Position numbers and translations under genes: made by a program. From NCBI RefSeq assembly GCF_026410925.1, contig NZ_CP112972.1:558001-622000 (forward strand): a stretch of DNA of 64,000 nt, in the 5' to 3' direction. This DNA is from Halovenus salina (GTDB taxonomy: Archaea > Halobacteriota > Halobacteria > Halobacteriales > Haloarculaceae). This document shows, piece after piece, positions 1-8,942 of the stretch. The stretch's first letter is position 1; every line of letters begins with the position of its first letter. The notes below the pieces were generated by a model. It saw only the letters and a program-made list of their open reading frames with translations, was not told where the DNA came from and did no database searches.

Positions 1-447
1 CTCGGGCGTGGTGGGGTTGTAAATCCGTCTGATATCGAGCTGAAGGTCGGCCTCGTGACAGTGCTCCTGGAACATCGAGAGGGAGTCGTGGGTGGGAAAG
101 CGGAGCTGAAAGTTCCACTGGCTCGCGTCGCCTGTCGCTTCCAGTACGTGGCCGTCGAGGCGCTCAACGAGACTCAAAAACGCGTCGTCCGTGTGTTCCC
201 AATCGAGTGCGTACAGCGTTTCATCGCCGTGGGTGTTGATTGTCTGAATCCTGGAGACGGTCGGGTGTTCCCGCACGCTTGCCTCGAACGACTCACGTAC
301 CGAGCCATGGACGCGAAAAAACGGGACAGAGCGGTCGCCCAGCGGCACCATCGTGTCGAGCGTAATCGTCGTGCCACCCTCTGTCGCCAGTATCTGTCCG
401 TGTTGGAATGTCGAGGACGGAAGCGACAGTTCGACGATAACGCTCAT
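1..447 (-). CDS. Bat-type HTH transcriptional regulator, N-terminal part (runs off window)
   Basis: The frame starts with ATG at 447 and stays open to base 1, giving 149 residues that begin MSVIVELSLPSSTF. It matches the N-terminal sensory region of haloarchaeal bacterio-opsin-activator-type regulators: phrases such as FQHGQIL, TITLDTMVPLGDRSVPFF, FEASVREHPTVSRI and LYALDW are typical. The C-terminal HTH_10 domain would lie before base 1. A TATA-like box at 472-478 sits about 27 bases before the ATG, which fits leaderless transcription. Family assignment is from recalled sequence pattern; the DNA-binding half is not visible. Confidence 0.8.
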   Translation of the reverse strand, partial: MSVIVELSLPSSTFQHGQILATEGGTTITLDTMVPLGDRSVPFFRVHGSVRESFEASVREHPTVSRIQTINTHGDETLYALDWEHTDDAFLSLVERLDGHVLEATGDASQWNFQLRFPTHDSLSMFQEHCHEADLQLDIRRIYNPTTPE

Positions 448-471
448 TACTATCTGTACACCGACACAACA

Positions 472-478
472 GATAAAT
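472..478 (-). promoter_or_regulatory. TATA-like box of the bat-type regulator
   Basis: On the minus strand this reads ATTTATC, centred about 27 bases upstream of the ATG at 447, the spacing expected for a haloarchaeal leaderless transcript. The rest of 448-669 shows nothing coding. Confidence 0.5.
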
Positions 479-669
479 CCTAGTTCTGCCGCCACCGCGG
501 CGGGCCGAAAAGACATGGCAGACCATGCTCTCCGATAGTTGTATACCGGTGGCACGCCGATGACATGTATGGAGATATGTAGATTTGTCACGGGAAAGGC
601 TGTTGTGCAGGTCAGGGCCCGGTCAAGCGATGGGACCTCGCCCGGTCGGGGCGCGTCGGGAGGCGCTGT

Positions 670-843
670 ATGAGCACCGACCCAGGGGATGACGCCATCA
701 CGAGCGCCAGCGAGTTTGAGGCCGCGGTCGGGGACCTGCTCGCTGCTGCCGTTCGCAACGGCGTCGATGTCCGGGGCAGTTGGGTCTACAATACCGACGA
801 CGGAGAGGACAGCTGGGAAGTGATGGTCTACAAACTCGAATAA
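670..843 (+). CDS. Small acidic haloarchaeal protein (57 aa), unknown function
   Basis: An ATG frame of 57 codons starting MSTDPGDDAITSASEFEAA and ending EDSWEVMVYKLE with a TAA stop. The composition is acidic and protein-like, with a predicted amphipathic helix (EFEAAVGDLLAAAVRNGVDV) followed by a beta-like stretch (RGSWVYN, WEVMVYKLE). Small proteins of this shape are common conserved hypotheticals in Halobacteria, but I cannot name a family. It lies between a divergent regulator and a membrane protein gene. No transmembrane segment or metal motif is visible. Confidence 0.7.
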   Translation: MSTDPGDDAITSASEFEAAVGDLLAAAVRNGVDVRGSWVYNTDDGEDSWEVMVYKLE

Positions 844-938
844 CTCGGGTGGCGACCGAGGCAGACTAACCCACTCCGTTTGTACCCCATGGCGAACCAT
901 GAGGCGAGATTATCTCCCGTCCGTGGTTTCCGTGAGGT

Positions 939-1166
939 ATGGTTACTCTCGTCCGACTGGGTCTCCTCGGTGGACCCAACCTGATTTCGCTTGGCGTCCT
1001 CACGCTCGTCGTCGCCGGTGTGTTATTTTACTGGGTATACGACGACGCCGTCGGACGTGGGATGGACGATGCCGCACTGTGGGCACTCGGTGTCGGTGTT
1101 CTCACGCTGTTGACGCTGGTCGGCGGATTTCTCGCCCTCGGCGTCTCCGTCTACACCCGCGAGTAA
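939..1166 (+). CDS. Small two-helix membrane protein (75 aa)
   Basis: ATG at 939. There are two hydrophobic segments, roughly residues 8-32 (GPNLISLGVLTLVVAGVLF) and 46-70 (ALWALGVGVLTLLTLVGGF), joined by a short acidic loop (DDAVGRGMDD). No catalytic or binding motif is visible. It resembles the many small conserved membrane proteins of haloarchaea with no assigned role. The gene stands alone upstream of the histidine kinase, in the same direction with a 114-base gap. Confidence 0.7.
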   Translation: MVTLVRLGLLGGPNLISLGVLTLVVAGVLFYWVYDDAVGRGMDDAALWALGVGVLTLLTLVGGFLALGVSVYTRE

Positions 1167-1280
1167 GCCGTCAGGAACTGTGCGAATTACTCGCACGAAC
1201 GACAGCACAGGGGGCGTGTGATATATGCCATGATGTACCATAGAAACGGACTACGTCTCTCTATAGTCGAGTATTCAGCA

Positions 1281-2333
1281 ATGACAGAACTCTCGGATAC
1301 CGAGCAACGAGGCGTTCCAGAAGACGAAGAGACCTCCCGGCGGCTCATCGACGGACTCTCCAACCACGCCGTGTTCATGCTCGACGACGACGGCTGCATC
1401 ACGACGTGGCCCGAGCCGGCGCGGGGACTGTACGGCTACGACTCGACGGAGGTACTCGGCCACGAACTAACGATGCTGTTTGCCGACGCGTCGACGAACA
1501 CCTCGCTCACGGACGTACTCGACAACGCAACAGAGAGTTCACACGAGGCGGCCGGCACACATTGCCGTGCCGACGGGTCGGAGTTCTGGGCGACGATGAC
1601 ACTCACGCCGCTCCGTAACGACGTGCTTCACGGCTACGCGGTCGTCAGTCACGATACAACAGCCAAGCGCCGGGAACGAGAGCATCTCGAACGGCAAAAC
1701 GACCGACTCAAAGAGTTCACCGACATCCTCGCCCACGACTTGCGCTCCCCGCTGGCCGTCATCGAGGGTAACCTGGAGGTGTACCGAGAGACAAACGAGG
1801 AGTCCCGTCTCGAAACGATTTCCGAGACAACCGCTAGGATGGAAACACTCGTCGACGACCTCCTCAAAGTAGCCAACCACGGCAGCGCGGTTACCGACCC
1901 CGAACGGGTCGATACCGACACAATCGTCGAGACCGCCTGGGAGGGGACCGGCGGGCAGTCCCCGGAGGCGGTCCTGAAAGCCGAGCCAATTGGACCCATC
2001 CGTGGGGATGAGGCTCGGCTGTGTCAGCTCTTCGAGAACCTCTTTCGGAACACGGTCGACCACTGTGACAGCGATGTCACAGTCGGCGTGGGACCAATCG
2101 ATTCGGGGTTCTACGTCGAAGACGACGGTCCAGGTATCCCCGAGACGGTAAGCGACAGCGTGTTCGACCACGGCGTCACGACATCAGACGACGGCACTGG
2201 GTACGGCCTCTCGATTGTGCGGACGATTGTCAACGCGCACGGGTGGGACGTCTCCGTCTCCGAGGGTGCCACCGGCGGCGCTCGGTTCGAAATTACCGGT
2301 ATCGAGAATCTGAGTCGGCCCGGACCGCTGTGA
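1281..2333 (+). CDS. PAS-domain sensor histidine kinase
   Basis: A soluble two-component kinase of 350 residues. A PAS domain spans about residues 20-128 (HAVFMLDDDGCITTWPEPA and the PAC end LHGYAVVSHDTTAKRR). A short coiled linker leads to the HisKA H-box FTDILAHDLRSPLAVIEG, with H152 as phospho-acceptor. The ATPase domain follows: N-box LFENLFRNTVDHC, G1 EDDGPGIP and G2 DGTGYGLSIV. The open frame extends upstream to 1218, but the ATG at 1281 begins the typical acidic N-terminus and is preferred. There is no transmembrane segment and no adjacent receiver gene, so it is an orphan kinase sensing an internal signal not deducible here. Confidence 0.9.
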   Translation: MTELSDTEQRGVPEDEETSRRLIDGLSNHAVFMLDDDGCITTWPEPARGLYGYDSTEVLGHELTMLFADASTNTSLTDVLDNATESSHEAAGTHCRADGSEFWATMTLTPLRNDVLHGYAVVSHDTTAKRREREHLERQNDRLKEFTDILAHDLRSPLAVIEGNLEVYRETNEESRLETISETTARMETLVDDLLKVANHGSAVTDPERVDTDTIVETAWEGTGGQSPEAVLKAEPIGPIRGDEARLCQLFENLFRNTVDHCDSDVTVGVGPIDSGFYVEDDGPGIPETVSDSVFDHGVTTSDDGTGYGLSIVRTIVNAHGWDVSVSEGATGGARFEITGIENLSRPGPL

Positions 2334-2453
2334 TGGCGAATACCCCGTCGGTGCAAAGAGAGCACCCAGAAGTGCCGTCGGTTGACGGCCTGTCGTGGCC
2401 GTCACAGCCTCTCCATCGTCTGACTCTGTACTATCGGTTCCGCGGTCGACACA

Positions 2454-3191
2454 TCAGCTTCCGTCGCGGTGCTCGTGGAGAGCCTCTTCGATTGTCAGCT
2501 CTCCCGAGGCGACCCGCCGTGCGAGCGCTTTCCCGATTGCCCTGTTCTCGGTGCTGTGTTCGCGCGACCGCTCCTGTATCCGTTTGAGTTCTCCGGGAGT
2601 CGGCTCTACGTCGCGGCTCTCGATTGGCTCACCCTCCATCCGTGCGATGTTGACCGCCGCGAGAATGTCTGACATCCCGCGTTCGCCAGCGCCTGTCCCG
2701 AGGTAGGGGGTGGTCCCGGTTTCGTCGACCAGCTCGACCGGGACCGAGTCGAGTTCCTCGACAATGCGTGCGCCGACGAGTCTAGCACCGTCGCCGATAC
2801 GGACGACCGGGTCCGGCGCGTCTGCGGTCTCCTCACGGACGATATCCGGCACGTCGTCGGGAGGGACCTGATAGGTCGCGACCACCATCTCTCCGGAGAG
2901 AACGGCGATTCCGGGCGTTTCTCCGGGGTCGATACCGACCACTCGTCGGCCGCTTCCGTCGCGGACGACGGCGACGACCTCCTCGATTGCGCTCCGAGGG
3001 TCGTCCGGCGCTGCCTCGATAACGGGCAACTCGGTGTCTGGCTGTGGCTCTTCGATGCTGTGGAGGAGTGCTGTTGCCCCCGCCGGCGGCTCCTGTCCGG
3101 GCTCGATAGTGGTAAATGAGATGTCGCGGTCGCGCAGCTCGCCCACCACCTCGTGGTACAGTTCGAAGTCCTCGGTCGCGACGACAATCAC
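2454..3191 (-). CDS. Predicted RNase H-fold nuclease-like protein
   Basis: 245 residues with a GTG start at 3191. The central motif RRVVGIDPGETPGIAVLSG (about residue 82 onward) is the first beta-strand signature of RNase H-like/RuvC-like folds, with its conserved Asp. Further acidic residues occur in VVRIGDGARL and VELVDETGTTPY. The region GMSDILAAVNIARMEGEP and the basic helical C-terminus recall archaeal proteins annotated as predicted nuclease (RNase H fold). Substrate and activity are not established. It stands alone, divergent from the following Agl23-like gene. Confidence 0.72.
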   Translation of the reverse strand: MIVVATEDFELYHEVVGELRDRDISFTTIEPGQEPPAGATALLHSIEEPQPDTELPVIEAAPDDPRSAIEEVVAVVRDGSGRRVVGIDPGETPGIAVLSGEMVVATYQVPPDDVPDIVREETADAPDPVVRIGDGARLVGARIVEELDSVPVELVDETGTTPYLGTGAGERGMSDILAAVNIARMEGEPIESRDVEPTPGELKRIQERSREHSTENRAIGKALARRVASGELTIEEALHEHRDGS

Positions 3192-3286
3192 GCCTCGCTC
3201 TACAGGGTACGCCTACTTACCTGCCACGGTGGGAACAGCCTGACAAACCGTAACCGTTCTATCCGATGCCCACCGGGACAGTAGAT

Positions 3287-5161
3287 ATGAGCGGAGGTGC
3301 CGCCGACCCTGACGACGCTGTTCCCCCGGACAGCGACGAGCCAGCACGTACCGAGACGTCGTCCGAAGAGCCAGACGTGACCAGATCAGCCTTCGAGCGG
3401 TATCCGTGGCTGACGCCGGTGCGTGTCATCGCTGCCGTGACACTGCTCGCGGTGGTCGTTCGCCTCGTCACACTTGGCGAGCGGTCTGCGCACTGGGACG
3501 AGGCACGCGTCGCCTACTGGGCACAGTTCTACGACGAGACCGGCTCGCTGGCGTACTACTGGGAAGAACACGGCCCCTTCGCACAGCTTGCGGCGAGCAA
3601 TCTGTTCGATATCTTCGGCGCGAACGACTTCACGGCGCGGCTGCCGGTCGCAGTTGTCGGCGGCCTCCTCCCGTCGGCAGCACTGCTCTACCGCGAGCAT
3701 CTGGACCGAATCGAGACGGTGGCGCTGGCGCTGTTGCTCGCCAGCAATACGGTACTGCTCTATTACTCGCGGTTCATGCGAAGCGACGTGCTGGTTGCGG
3801 CGTTCATGTTCGTGGCACTGGGGTGTTTTGTCCGCTTCTGGGACACCCGGCGGGCTCGGTACATCCTCGCGACGGGTCTATTCCTCGGGCTCGGATTCGG
3901 CTCCAAGGAGAACGCCGTCATCTATCTGGTTACCTGGGCGGGCGCGGCGGCCCTGCTGGTCGACCAGTTCCTCCATAGCCCTGCAAGCGACGAGAGCGGA
4001 TTCGCGTACCTGCGGACAAACCTCGGGACCTACTGGAGTCGTCTCAAGCAGGCAGCGTATCGTGCTGATTACGCGGTCGGGATGGTGTTGACATTTGTCG
4101 TGACGATGGTCGTCCTGTTTGCGCCCCGCGGACAAGGACTGGACCGCCGGCTGGACCCTGCCACCGACGCGGACCCCTTAACCCTCGGTGACACACTGAC
4201 CGACCCGACGAACGTGATTGCGCTGGTCGACGAGTCACTGGGCGAGGCATACAGCGGCTACGTCGACTGGTTCGCACAGTCCGAGGAGACCACGCTCGAC
4301 ACCTACGTCTCCTTCCTCGGAGATTACGTCTCGGTGCTCGTCGAGTATACACCCATTCTGACGGTTTTTGCTATTCTCGGAATTGTCTTCGAGCGATACA
4401 CTCGCGGTCGCTCACGGCCGCTCGTTATGTTCATGGCGTACTGTGGCGTCGCCTCGCTGATTGGGTATCCCCTCGGCTCGCACATTGAGGGCGATTCGGC
4501 CTGGCTCGCGGTCCACGTCATCGTCCCACTTGTCGTTCCCGCCGCCGTCGGTCTGGCCTGGAGCTGGCGGCAGGCGAAAGAAACAGTCCGAGAGGCGTCA
4601 ATCAATCCGGCAGCAGTCGTGGTCGTGCTCGTCCTGGTCGTCGGCCTCTGGGCGTGGTTCATCCCGGCCCAGTCGGTGTACATAGACGATACGGACTCGG
4701 ACAACGACCTCGTCCAGTTCGCACAGCCGTACTCCGACTTGGACCCGCTGGTCGAGCAGATGGACGGTATCTCGGACGAGCACGACGGGACCGACGTTGT
4801 CATCTACTACGGTGAACGCGGCGAGGACTTCGACTCGTACGCGTCGCTGTTACCCTCGACGCTTCCGGATGACACGACCGGACGGTGGCAGATACACCCC
4901 GTCTGTTCGTCGTGGGGGAGCACCCAGCCCCTGAACTGGTATTTCGCGACGACAGACACGGAAGCGGACTGCGAGCGGTCGCCAGAGGGGCTCGTCGAAT
5001 CGGCCTCCTCCGCGGAGGTACCGATGATTGTCGCCATCCCGGACGACAAGACTGTTCCCGAAGCTACCCTGAATGAGTCCTACGAGAAAGAGAGCTACTA
5101 CCTCCGTTCCATCGGCAGAGAGACGACCGTCTACGTCCACCAGTCCTGGACCGAGGACTAG
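3287..5161 (+). CDS. Agl23-like polytopic membrane protein (TIGR03663 family), glycosyltransferase-39-like
   Basis: About 624 residues. An acidic cytosolic N-terminus is followed by many transmembrane helices and a C-terminal extracytoplasmic domain (from about VYIDDTDSDNDLVQFAQPY). The first loop carries GERSAHWDEARVAYW, the acidic loop motif of PMT/GT39-type dolichol-sugar-dependent transferases. Overall it matches the family called flippase activity-associated protein Agl23, linked by annotation to haloarchaeal N-glycosylation. The frame is open from an ATG at 3266; 3287 is chosen because a weak TATA-like TTCTATCC lies about 27 bases before it. The stop shares CTAG with the convergent DUF1611 gene. 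Confidence 0.82.
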   Translation: MSGGAADPDDAVPPDSDEPARTETSSEEPDVTRSAFERYPWLTPVRVIAAVTLLAVVVRLVTLGERSAHWDEARVAYWAQFYDETGSLAYYWEEHGPFAQLAASNLFDIFGANDFTARLPVAVVGGLLPSAALLYREHLDRIETVALALLLASNTVLLYYSRFMRSDVLVAAFMFVALGCFVRFWDTRRARYILATGLFLGLGFGSKENAVIYLVTWAGAAALLVDQFLHSPASDESGFAYLRTNLGTYWSRLKQAAYRADYAVGMVLTFVVTMVVLFAPRGQGLDRRLDPATDADPLTLGDTLTDPTNVIALVDESLGEAYSGYVDWFAQSEETTLDTYVSFLGDYVSVLVEYTPILTVFAILGIVFERYTRGRSRPLVMFMAYCGVASLIGYPLGSHIEGDSAWLAVHVIVPLVVPAAVGLAWSWRQAKETVREASINPAAVVVVLVLVVGLWAWFIPAQSVYIDDTDSDNDLVQFAQPYSDLDPLVEQMDGISDEHDGTDVVIYYGERGEDFDSYASLLPSTLPDDTTGRWQIHPVCSSWGSTQPLNWYFATTDTEADCERSPEGLVESASSAEVPMIVAIPDDKTVPEATLNESYEKESYYLRSIGRETTVYVHQSWTED

Positions 5162-6165
5162 AGAATCGCGTCCAGAATCTCGTCACAGCCGTGACGAACC
5201 GGGTCTGTCGCCGGCGCATCTATCGCCTCCCCGAACTCGGTGACAGCCACTGTGGCCTCCTGTTCGGTGAGATCTTTCGTGTTGATCGAACCGGCATCGA
5301 CCGTCGAACCTCCAAGCGACGAACTCATCCGCTCGTACAACTCGACGTACTCCGGGAGCGGCGGAATGTCGAACGATGGGTATCCCCCGAACTGTTCGTT
5401 CCCCGCGACGTGACAGAACACGAGTGAGTCGGGCTGTGAGCCGTGGAGAATCGCCGTCGTCACGCCCGAGTAGGCCGGGTGAGCGAGCGCGCCCTGCCCC
5501 TCGACGAAGAGAATATCGTGGTTGCCGGCCTGTCTGACCAGACGTTCGGTCGCGCCGGCGGCGAAATCCGAGATGACCCGGTCGATGGCAATCCCCCACC
5601 CCGAAATCATGATTCCGGTCTGTCCTGTCGGGACAACAGCGGCGTCGAGTCCACGCTCTCGGGCGGCTTCGCGCAGTTCGTAGCAGGTCGTCATCTTCCC
5701 CGACGAGCAGTCCGAACCGACTGTGAGCACCACCTGTGCATCGACCTCGCCTGCCGTCCCCTCGGCGACGGTTAGGTCGTCGGGCGGGTTTCTGACATCA
5801 CGGAGGTCGACCCCGCACTCCTCGGCCAGCCGGGCGAACTCATCGTCGTCGGAGAGGAAGTAGTGGAGTCCAGCGACCACATCACAGCCGTGCTCGATTG
5901 CGGTTCGTACGTCGTCGCGCCAGGAGTCGTCGAAGCCGCCGCCGATTGGCGCGATGCCGACGACGAGGGCGTCGCAGTCGGGAGCGTCGGCCATCGAGTC
6001 GACGATTGGCGCGTCCTGTACATCGGAGACAACGTCGTTGACCCGCTGGCCAGCCCGGTCTCGGTCGAGGAGGGCGACGACCTCGTGGTCGCCGTACCGG
6101 AGGATGCCCAGCGCGGTCTTCGCTCGGTCGGGAAACTTCCCGTGGGTGAGGATTGCCACGCGCAT
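5158..6165 (-). CDS. DUF1611 family P-loop protein (DgcN-like)
   Basis: 335 residues. An N-terminal Rossmann-like part (MRVAILTHGKFPDRAKTALG) is followed by a P-loop at about residues 150-160 (GSDCSSGKMTT) and a C-terminal domain with FVEGQGALAHPAYSG. This is the DUF1611 architecture. Bacterial members called DgcN act as N-acetyltransferases in D-glutamate metabolism and usually sit beside a dipeptide epimerase-like DgcA. No such partner is adjacent here; the divergent neighbour is an aldo/keto reductase. Function in this organism is therefore inferred only from family. Confidence 0.82.
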   Translation of the reverse strand: MRVAILTHGKFPDRAKTALGILRYGDHEVVALLDRDRAGQRVNDVVSDVQDAPIVDSMADAPDCDALVVGIAPIGGGFDDSWRDDVRTAIEHGCDVVAGLHYFLSDDDEFARLAEECGVDLRDVRNPPDDLTVAEGTAGEVDAQVVLTVGSDCSSGKMTTCYELREAARERGLDAAVVPTGQTGIMISGWGIAIDRVISDFAAGATERLVRQAGNHDILFVEGQGALAHPAYSGVTTAILHGSQPDSLVFCHVAGNEQFGGYPSFDIPPLPEYVELYERMSSSLGGSTVDAGSINTKDLTEQEATVAVTEFGEAIDAPATDPVRHGCDEILDAIL

Positions 6166-6283
6166 ACTGTCAAGGCCCGACCGGGGCGGGGAAAAGCGTA
6201 CCGTTCACAGGAACATGTCTCCGGAAGAACACGCTCTTGGCGCTTTCAGAACGCATTTTGGGCTGCTGTCCCGATAATGTCGT

Positions 6284-7114
6284 ATGGCACCAACACCAGC
6301 AGACGTTCCGACGGCAGACGGAGTGCCGATGCTCGGCCTCGGTACGTGGGAAAACGACGACTACGACGACTGCGTCCAGAGCGTGAAGACGGCTCTGGAA
6401 ATGGGGTATCGACACATCGACACCGCCCAGATATACGGCAACGAGGCGGCTGTTGGCGAGGGAATCGAGCAGGCAGATGTGCCACGCGAAGACATCTTCC
6501 TCGCGACGAAGGTCTGGATCGACCAGCTATCCTACGACGACGTACTGGCCTCGACCGAGGAGAGCCTCGAAAAACTCGGCACAGAGTACGTCGACCTGCT
6601 GTATGTCCACTGGCCGGCACGGGAGTACGAGCCAGCAGAGACGCTGCGTGCATTCGACGAACTGTACGACGACGACGTAATTCACCGAGTTGGCGTCTCG
6701 AACTTCGAGCCACACCACGTCGACGAGGCACGCGAACATCTCGACGCACCAGTGTTTGCGGACCAGGTCGAGTGTCATCCGTTCCTCCAGCAGGAGGAAC
6801 TCAGGGAGTACGCCGACTCGGAGTCACTCGAACTCGTCGCGTACTCGCCACTCGCCCGCAGCGACGTCATCGGCGCGGAGCCGCTCACTGAAATCGCAGC
6901 AGAACACGACGCAAGCGAGCCACAGGTCGCGCTGGCCTGGCTCCGCGAGAAAGGTGTCACGGCCATCCCCAAGGCGACGAGCGAGGAACACATCCGCGAC
7001 AACTGGGAGAGTCTCACCCTGGAGTTGAGTGACGACGAAATCGAGACCATCGACGCCATCACCCGCAAAGACCGGAAGGTCAATCCTGGTTTCGGACCCG
7101 ACGCCTGGGAGTAG
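6284..7114 (+). CDS. Aldo/keto reductase
   Basis: 276 residues, NADPH-dependent reduction of aldehydes or ketones, soluble (alpha/beta)8 barrel. The catalytic tetrad is visible: D46 and Y51 in HIDTAQIYGNE, K76 in LATKVW and H109 in LLYVHWPA. The NADP-binding end is present as AIPKATSEEHIRDN. Length is normal for the family (2,5-diketo-gluconate-reductase-like subgroup). The gene is divergent from the DUF1611 gene across a 118-base spacer that must hold both promoters. Substrate cannot be told. Confidence 0.92.
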   Translation: MAPTPADVPTADGVPMLGLGTWENDDYDDCVQSVKTALEMGYRHIDTAQIYGNEAAVGEGIEQADVPREDIFLATKVWIDQLSYDDVLASTEESLEKLGTEYVDLLYVHWPAREYEPAETLRAFDELYDDDVIHRVGVSNFEPHHVDEAREHLDAPVFADQVECHPFLQQEELREYADSESLELVAYSPLARSDVIGAEPLTEIAAEHDASEPQVALAWLREKGVTAIPKATSEEHIRDNWESLTLELSDDEIETIDAITRKDRKVNPGFGPDAWE

Positions 7115-7162
7115 CGCCGCGGTCAGGAAAGCATAAACAGGGTGGTAGCCAACTACGTCCAC

Positions 7163-7909
7163 ATGGCTGCCGGGAACGAACAGGGGCTGACTGACGCAAT
7201 TGGGTACGACATCCGGGTGATGCACGAGACCTGGATGGAGATGCTGTTCCCCAGACAGCGTGGGGTAGAGGGTACCGTGTTGGGCAAGTGGACGCCCGAT
7301 GAGACACGCGAGATAATCACGTACAGACTCTGGTACGCGCTCGGCGTGCCCGTGATAGCCGTCTTCTACCCGCTCGTCTTGCTCGGGTACATCGTCCGGT
7401 TCCAGGCACAGAAGCTCAACGTCACCGCCGTCCGACTCGGCTTCGTTGGGGTCGTTCTCGTCTTTGCACTTCTCTGGGGCGGGCTGACGGCGGCTGTCTA
7501 TCTGGAGTTACAGAGCGCGCTCGAAGAGGGGGCAGTCACCGGTATCGCGGCAGCGAGTGGTGTCGCCGTCCTCGCCGCGGCGCTCGCGTACGGGTTCTGG
7601 CGCGTTGGCGGTCGGCTCCTGACTATCCTAATTGCCTATCCCTTCGCGGTGACAGCGCTGTTTCTGCCGCCGGTCGTCGCTGCGCTGTTCTGGGAACCAC
7701 TCGGGGATATCATCATCGACCAAGGTGATGATCTGTTCAGTTGGGCGTTCGATGCTGGACCAGATTCGATAACGGAGCCGCTGGGCGACCGGTACGACCG
7801 TACCGAGGAAGACCACGCGATTATCTGGTTTGTCATCTCCTATCCGGTCGGCTGGCTACTCGGGATACTCGTCTCGTTGGCGAATCTCATCCGGCCGACG
7901 GGCGAGTGA
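7163..7909 (+). CDS. Haloarchaeal polytopic membrane protein, unknown function
   Basis: 248 residues. The first 70 are hydrophilic and probably cytosolic (TDAIGYDIRVMHETWMEMLF). Five or so hydrophobic segments follow, among them LWYALGVPVIAVFYPLVLLG, AVRLGFVGVVLVFALLWGGL, GIAAASGVAVLAAALAYGF and a final WFVISYPVGWLLGILVSLAN. Near the end is an acidic loop containing GDRYDRTEEDHAI. No known family is recognised. A GTG start at 7142 is possible, but the ATG at 7163 gives the more natural N-terminus. Confidence 0.75.
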   Translation: MAAGNEQGLTDAIGYDIRVMHETWMEMLFPRQRGVEGTVLGKWTPDETREIITYRLWYALGVPVIAVFYPLVLLGYIVRFQAQKLNVTAVRLGFVGVVLVFALLWGGLTAAVYLELQSALEEGAVTGIAAASGVAVLAAALAYGFWRVGGRLLTILIAYPFAVTALFLPPVVAALFWEPLGDIIIDQGDDLFSWAFDAGPDSITEPLGDRYDRTEEDHAIIWFVISYPVGWLLGILVSLANLIRPTGE

Positions 7910-7920
7910 CGAGGGTCGCT

Positions 7921-7927
7921 ATAAAAT
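7921..7927 (+). promoter_or_regulatory. TATA box for the 65-aa membrane protein gene
   Basis: ATAAAAT lies 30-36 bases before the ATG at 7957, in the short gap after the preceding stop. It is one of the clearest TATA-like elements of the window and indicates independent transcription. Confidence 0.55.
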
Positions 7928-7956
7928 CTTTTACATACTGAGTCCTCATCACCGGT

Positions 7957-8154
7957 ATGGTCGAATTCAGCCTGCCCGTGTCCATCGGCACAATCGTCGG
8001 AATCGTCGCTGTCGGCATCATCGGAATGTCGCAAGGCGATATGATGTCCAACAACACCCTACTTACGATGGTGTTGCCCTCGATGGTCGTGTTCGCACTC
8101 GTGATGTTCGCAATCGGCGTTATGCACGGTCAGTACCGCGCATCGACTGTGTGA
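7957..8154 (+). CDS. Small two-helix membrane protein (65 aa)
   Basis: ATG at 7957. Two hydrophobic stretches (SIGTIVGIVAVGIIG and LLTMVLPSMVVFALVMFAIG) are separated by a polar, Met-rich turn (MSQGDMMSNNT). It belongs to the pool of small conserved haloarchaeal membrane proteins; I do not assign a family with certainty. Its last 35 bases overlap the 3' end of the convergent gene at 8120-8941. Confidence 0.72.
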   Translation: MVEFSLPVSIGTIVGIVAVGIIGMSQGDMMSNNTLLTMVLPSMVVFALVMFAIGVMHGQYRASTV

Positions 8155-8941
8155 CGTTCTCGGTAAGAACCTCGTTTTCAGTTGTTGGCTCGTTCGTAAC
8201 GATGAGGTCTTCGTCTGTCAGTTCCGCCCACTCCTCGGCGGGTCCCTCAGGTACGACAATCGGTGCCCCAACGGCGAGGGGTGTCAACAGCCCTGCGACG
8301 AACCCGCCGGGCGTCGTCACGTCGGCATCGAGGACCACGCGTGTCGTTTCGTCGATACCATACTCGTCGACGAGGTCACCCACGACGGCGAGGACCTCCT
8401 CATGGGTCCAGGTGTCGCCGTCGAACCTGAGGGCACCGTCTCCCGGTGTGACCGATTCGGGTGGCTCAATCGGGTTTTCACTCCAGACCAAGCGCTCGAA
8501 GTGAGAGACTGACGGGTTGGTCGGCGGGCCGCCGTAGGCCAGCCGTGTACAGCCCGGGTCTGCCTCGATATCCCAGTGGGCAGGCGCGACCAGTGCGGGG
8601 GCATCAACCGGCTCTTCGGGCGTCAGGTCGGCAACCCCACCGATCATCGCGCCGCCGAGAACGGCAAGTAACGGCTCTGCCGAGTCGATGTCGCCACGCC
8701 CACCCACGTCGACAGCGTCATCGCTCTCTTCGTCGGTTCGTTTCGGTCCGACTTCGACAGCCAACTCACCGACCGAGTGGACACCGTAGTGACCGAGGAG
8801 ATTTCCGGCCTTCCAGACGTTTGTACAGAGCTTGTGATAGCTGTACGGCGCGGGCCGTCTGACCACATTCAGTGCGGTCGATTCCCGTTTCCGTCCCGCG
8901 GCAACAATATCTTTCAGCGTCTCGAACTCGGATACGTCCAT
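8120..8941 (-). CDS. Degenerate adenylate-forming (AMP-binding)-like protein coupled to dnaJ
   Basis: 273 residues, starting with ATG one base after the dnaJ stop, so it is translationally coupled. The C-terminal half resembles the mid region of acyl/acetyl-CoA synthetases (WTHEEVLAVVGDLVDEYGI, VTTPGGFVAGLLTPLAVGA, PIVVPEGPAEEW). However, the ATP-binding P-loop (SSGTTGxPK type), the adenylation core and the catalytic C-domain lysine are absent. The N-terminal half (TALNVVRRPAPYSYHKLCTN) is unique. It is probably a binding or scaffold protein rather than an enzyme. Function is unknown; the partnership with DnaJ is inference from gene order. Confidence 0.7.
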   Translation of the reverse strand: MDVSEFETLKDIVAAGRKRESTALNVVRRPAPYSYHKLCTNVWKAGNLLGHYGVHSVGELAVEVGPKRTDEESDDAVDVGGRGDIDSAEPLLAVLGGAMIGGVADLTPEEPVDAPALVAPAHWDIEADPGCTRLAYGGPPTNPSVSHFERLVWSENPIEPPESVTPGDGALRFDGDTWTHEEVLAVVGDLVDEYGIDETTRVVLDADVTTPGGFVAGLLTPLAVGAPIVVPEGPAEEWAELTDEDLIVTNEPTTENEVLTENVTQSMRGTDRA

Positions 8942-8942
8942 T

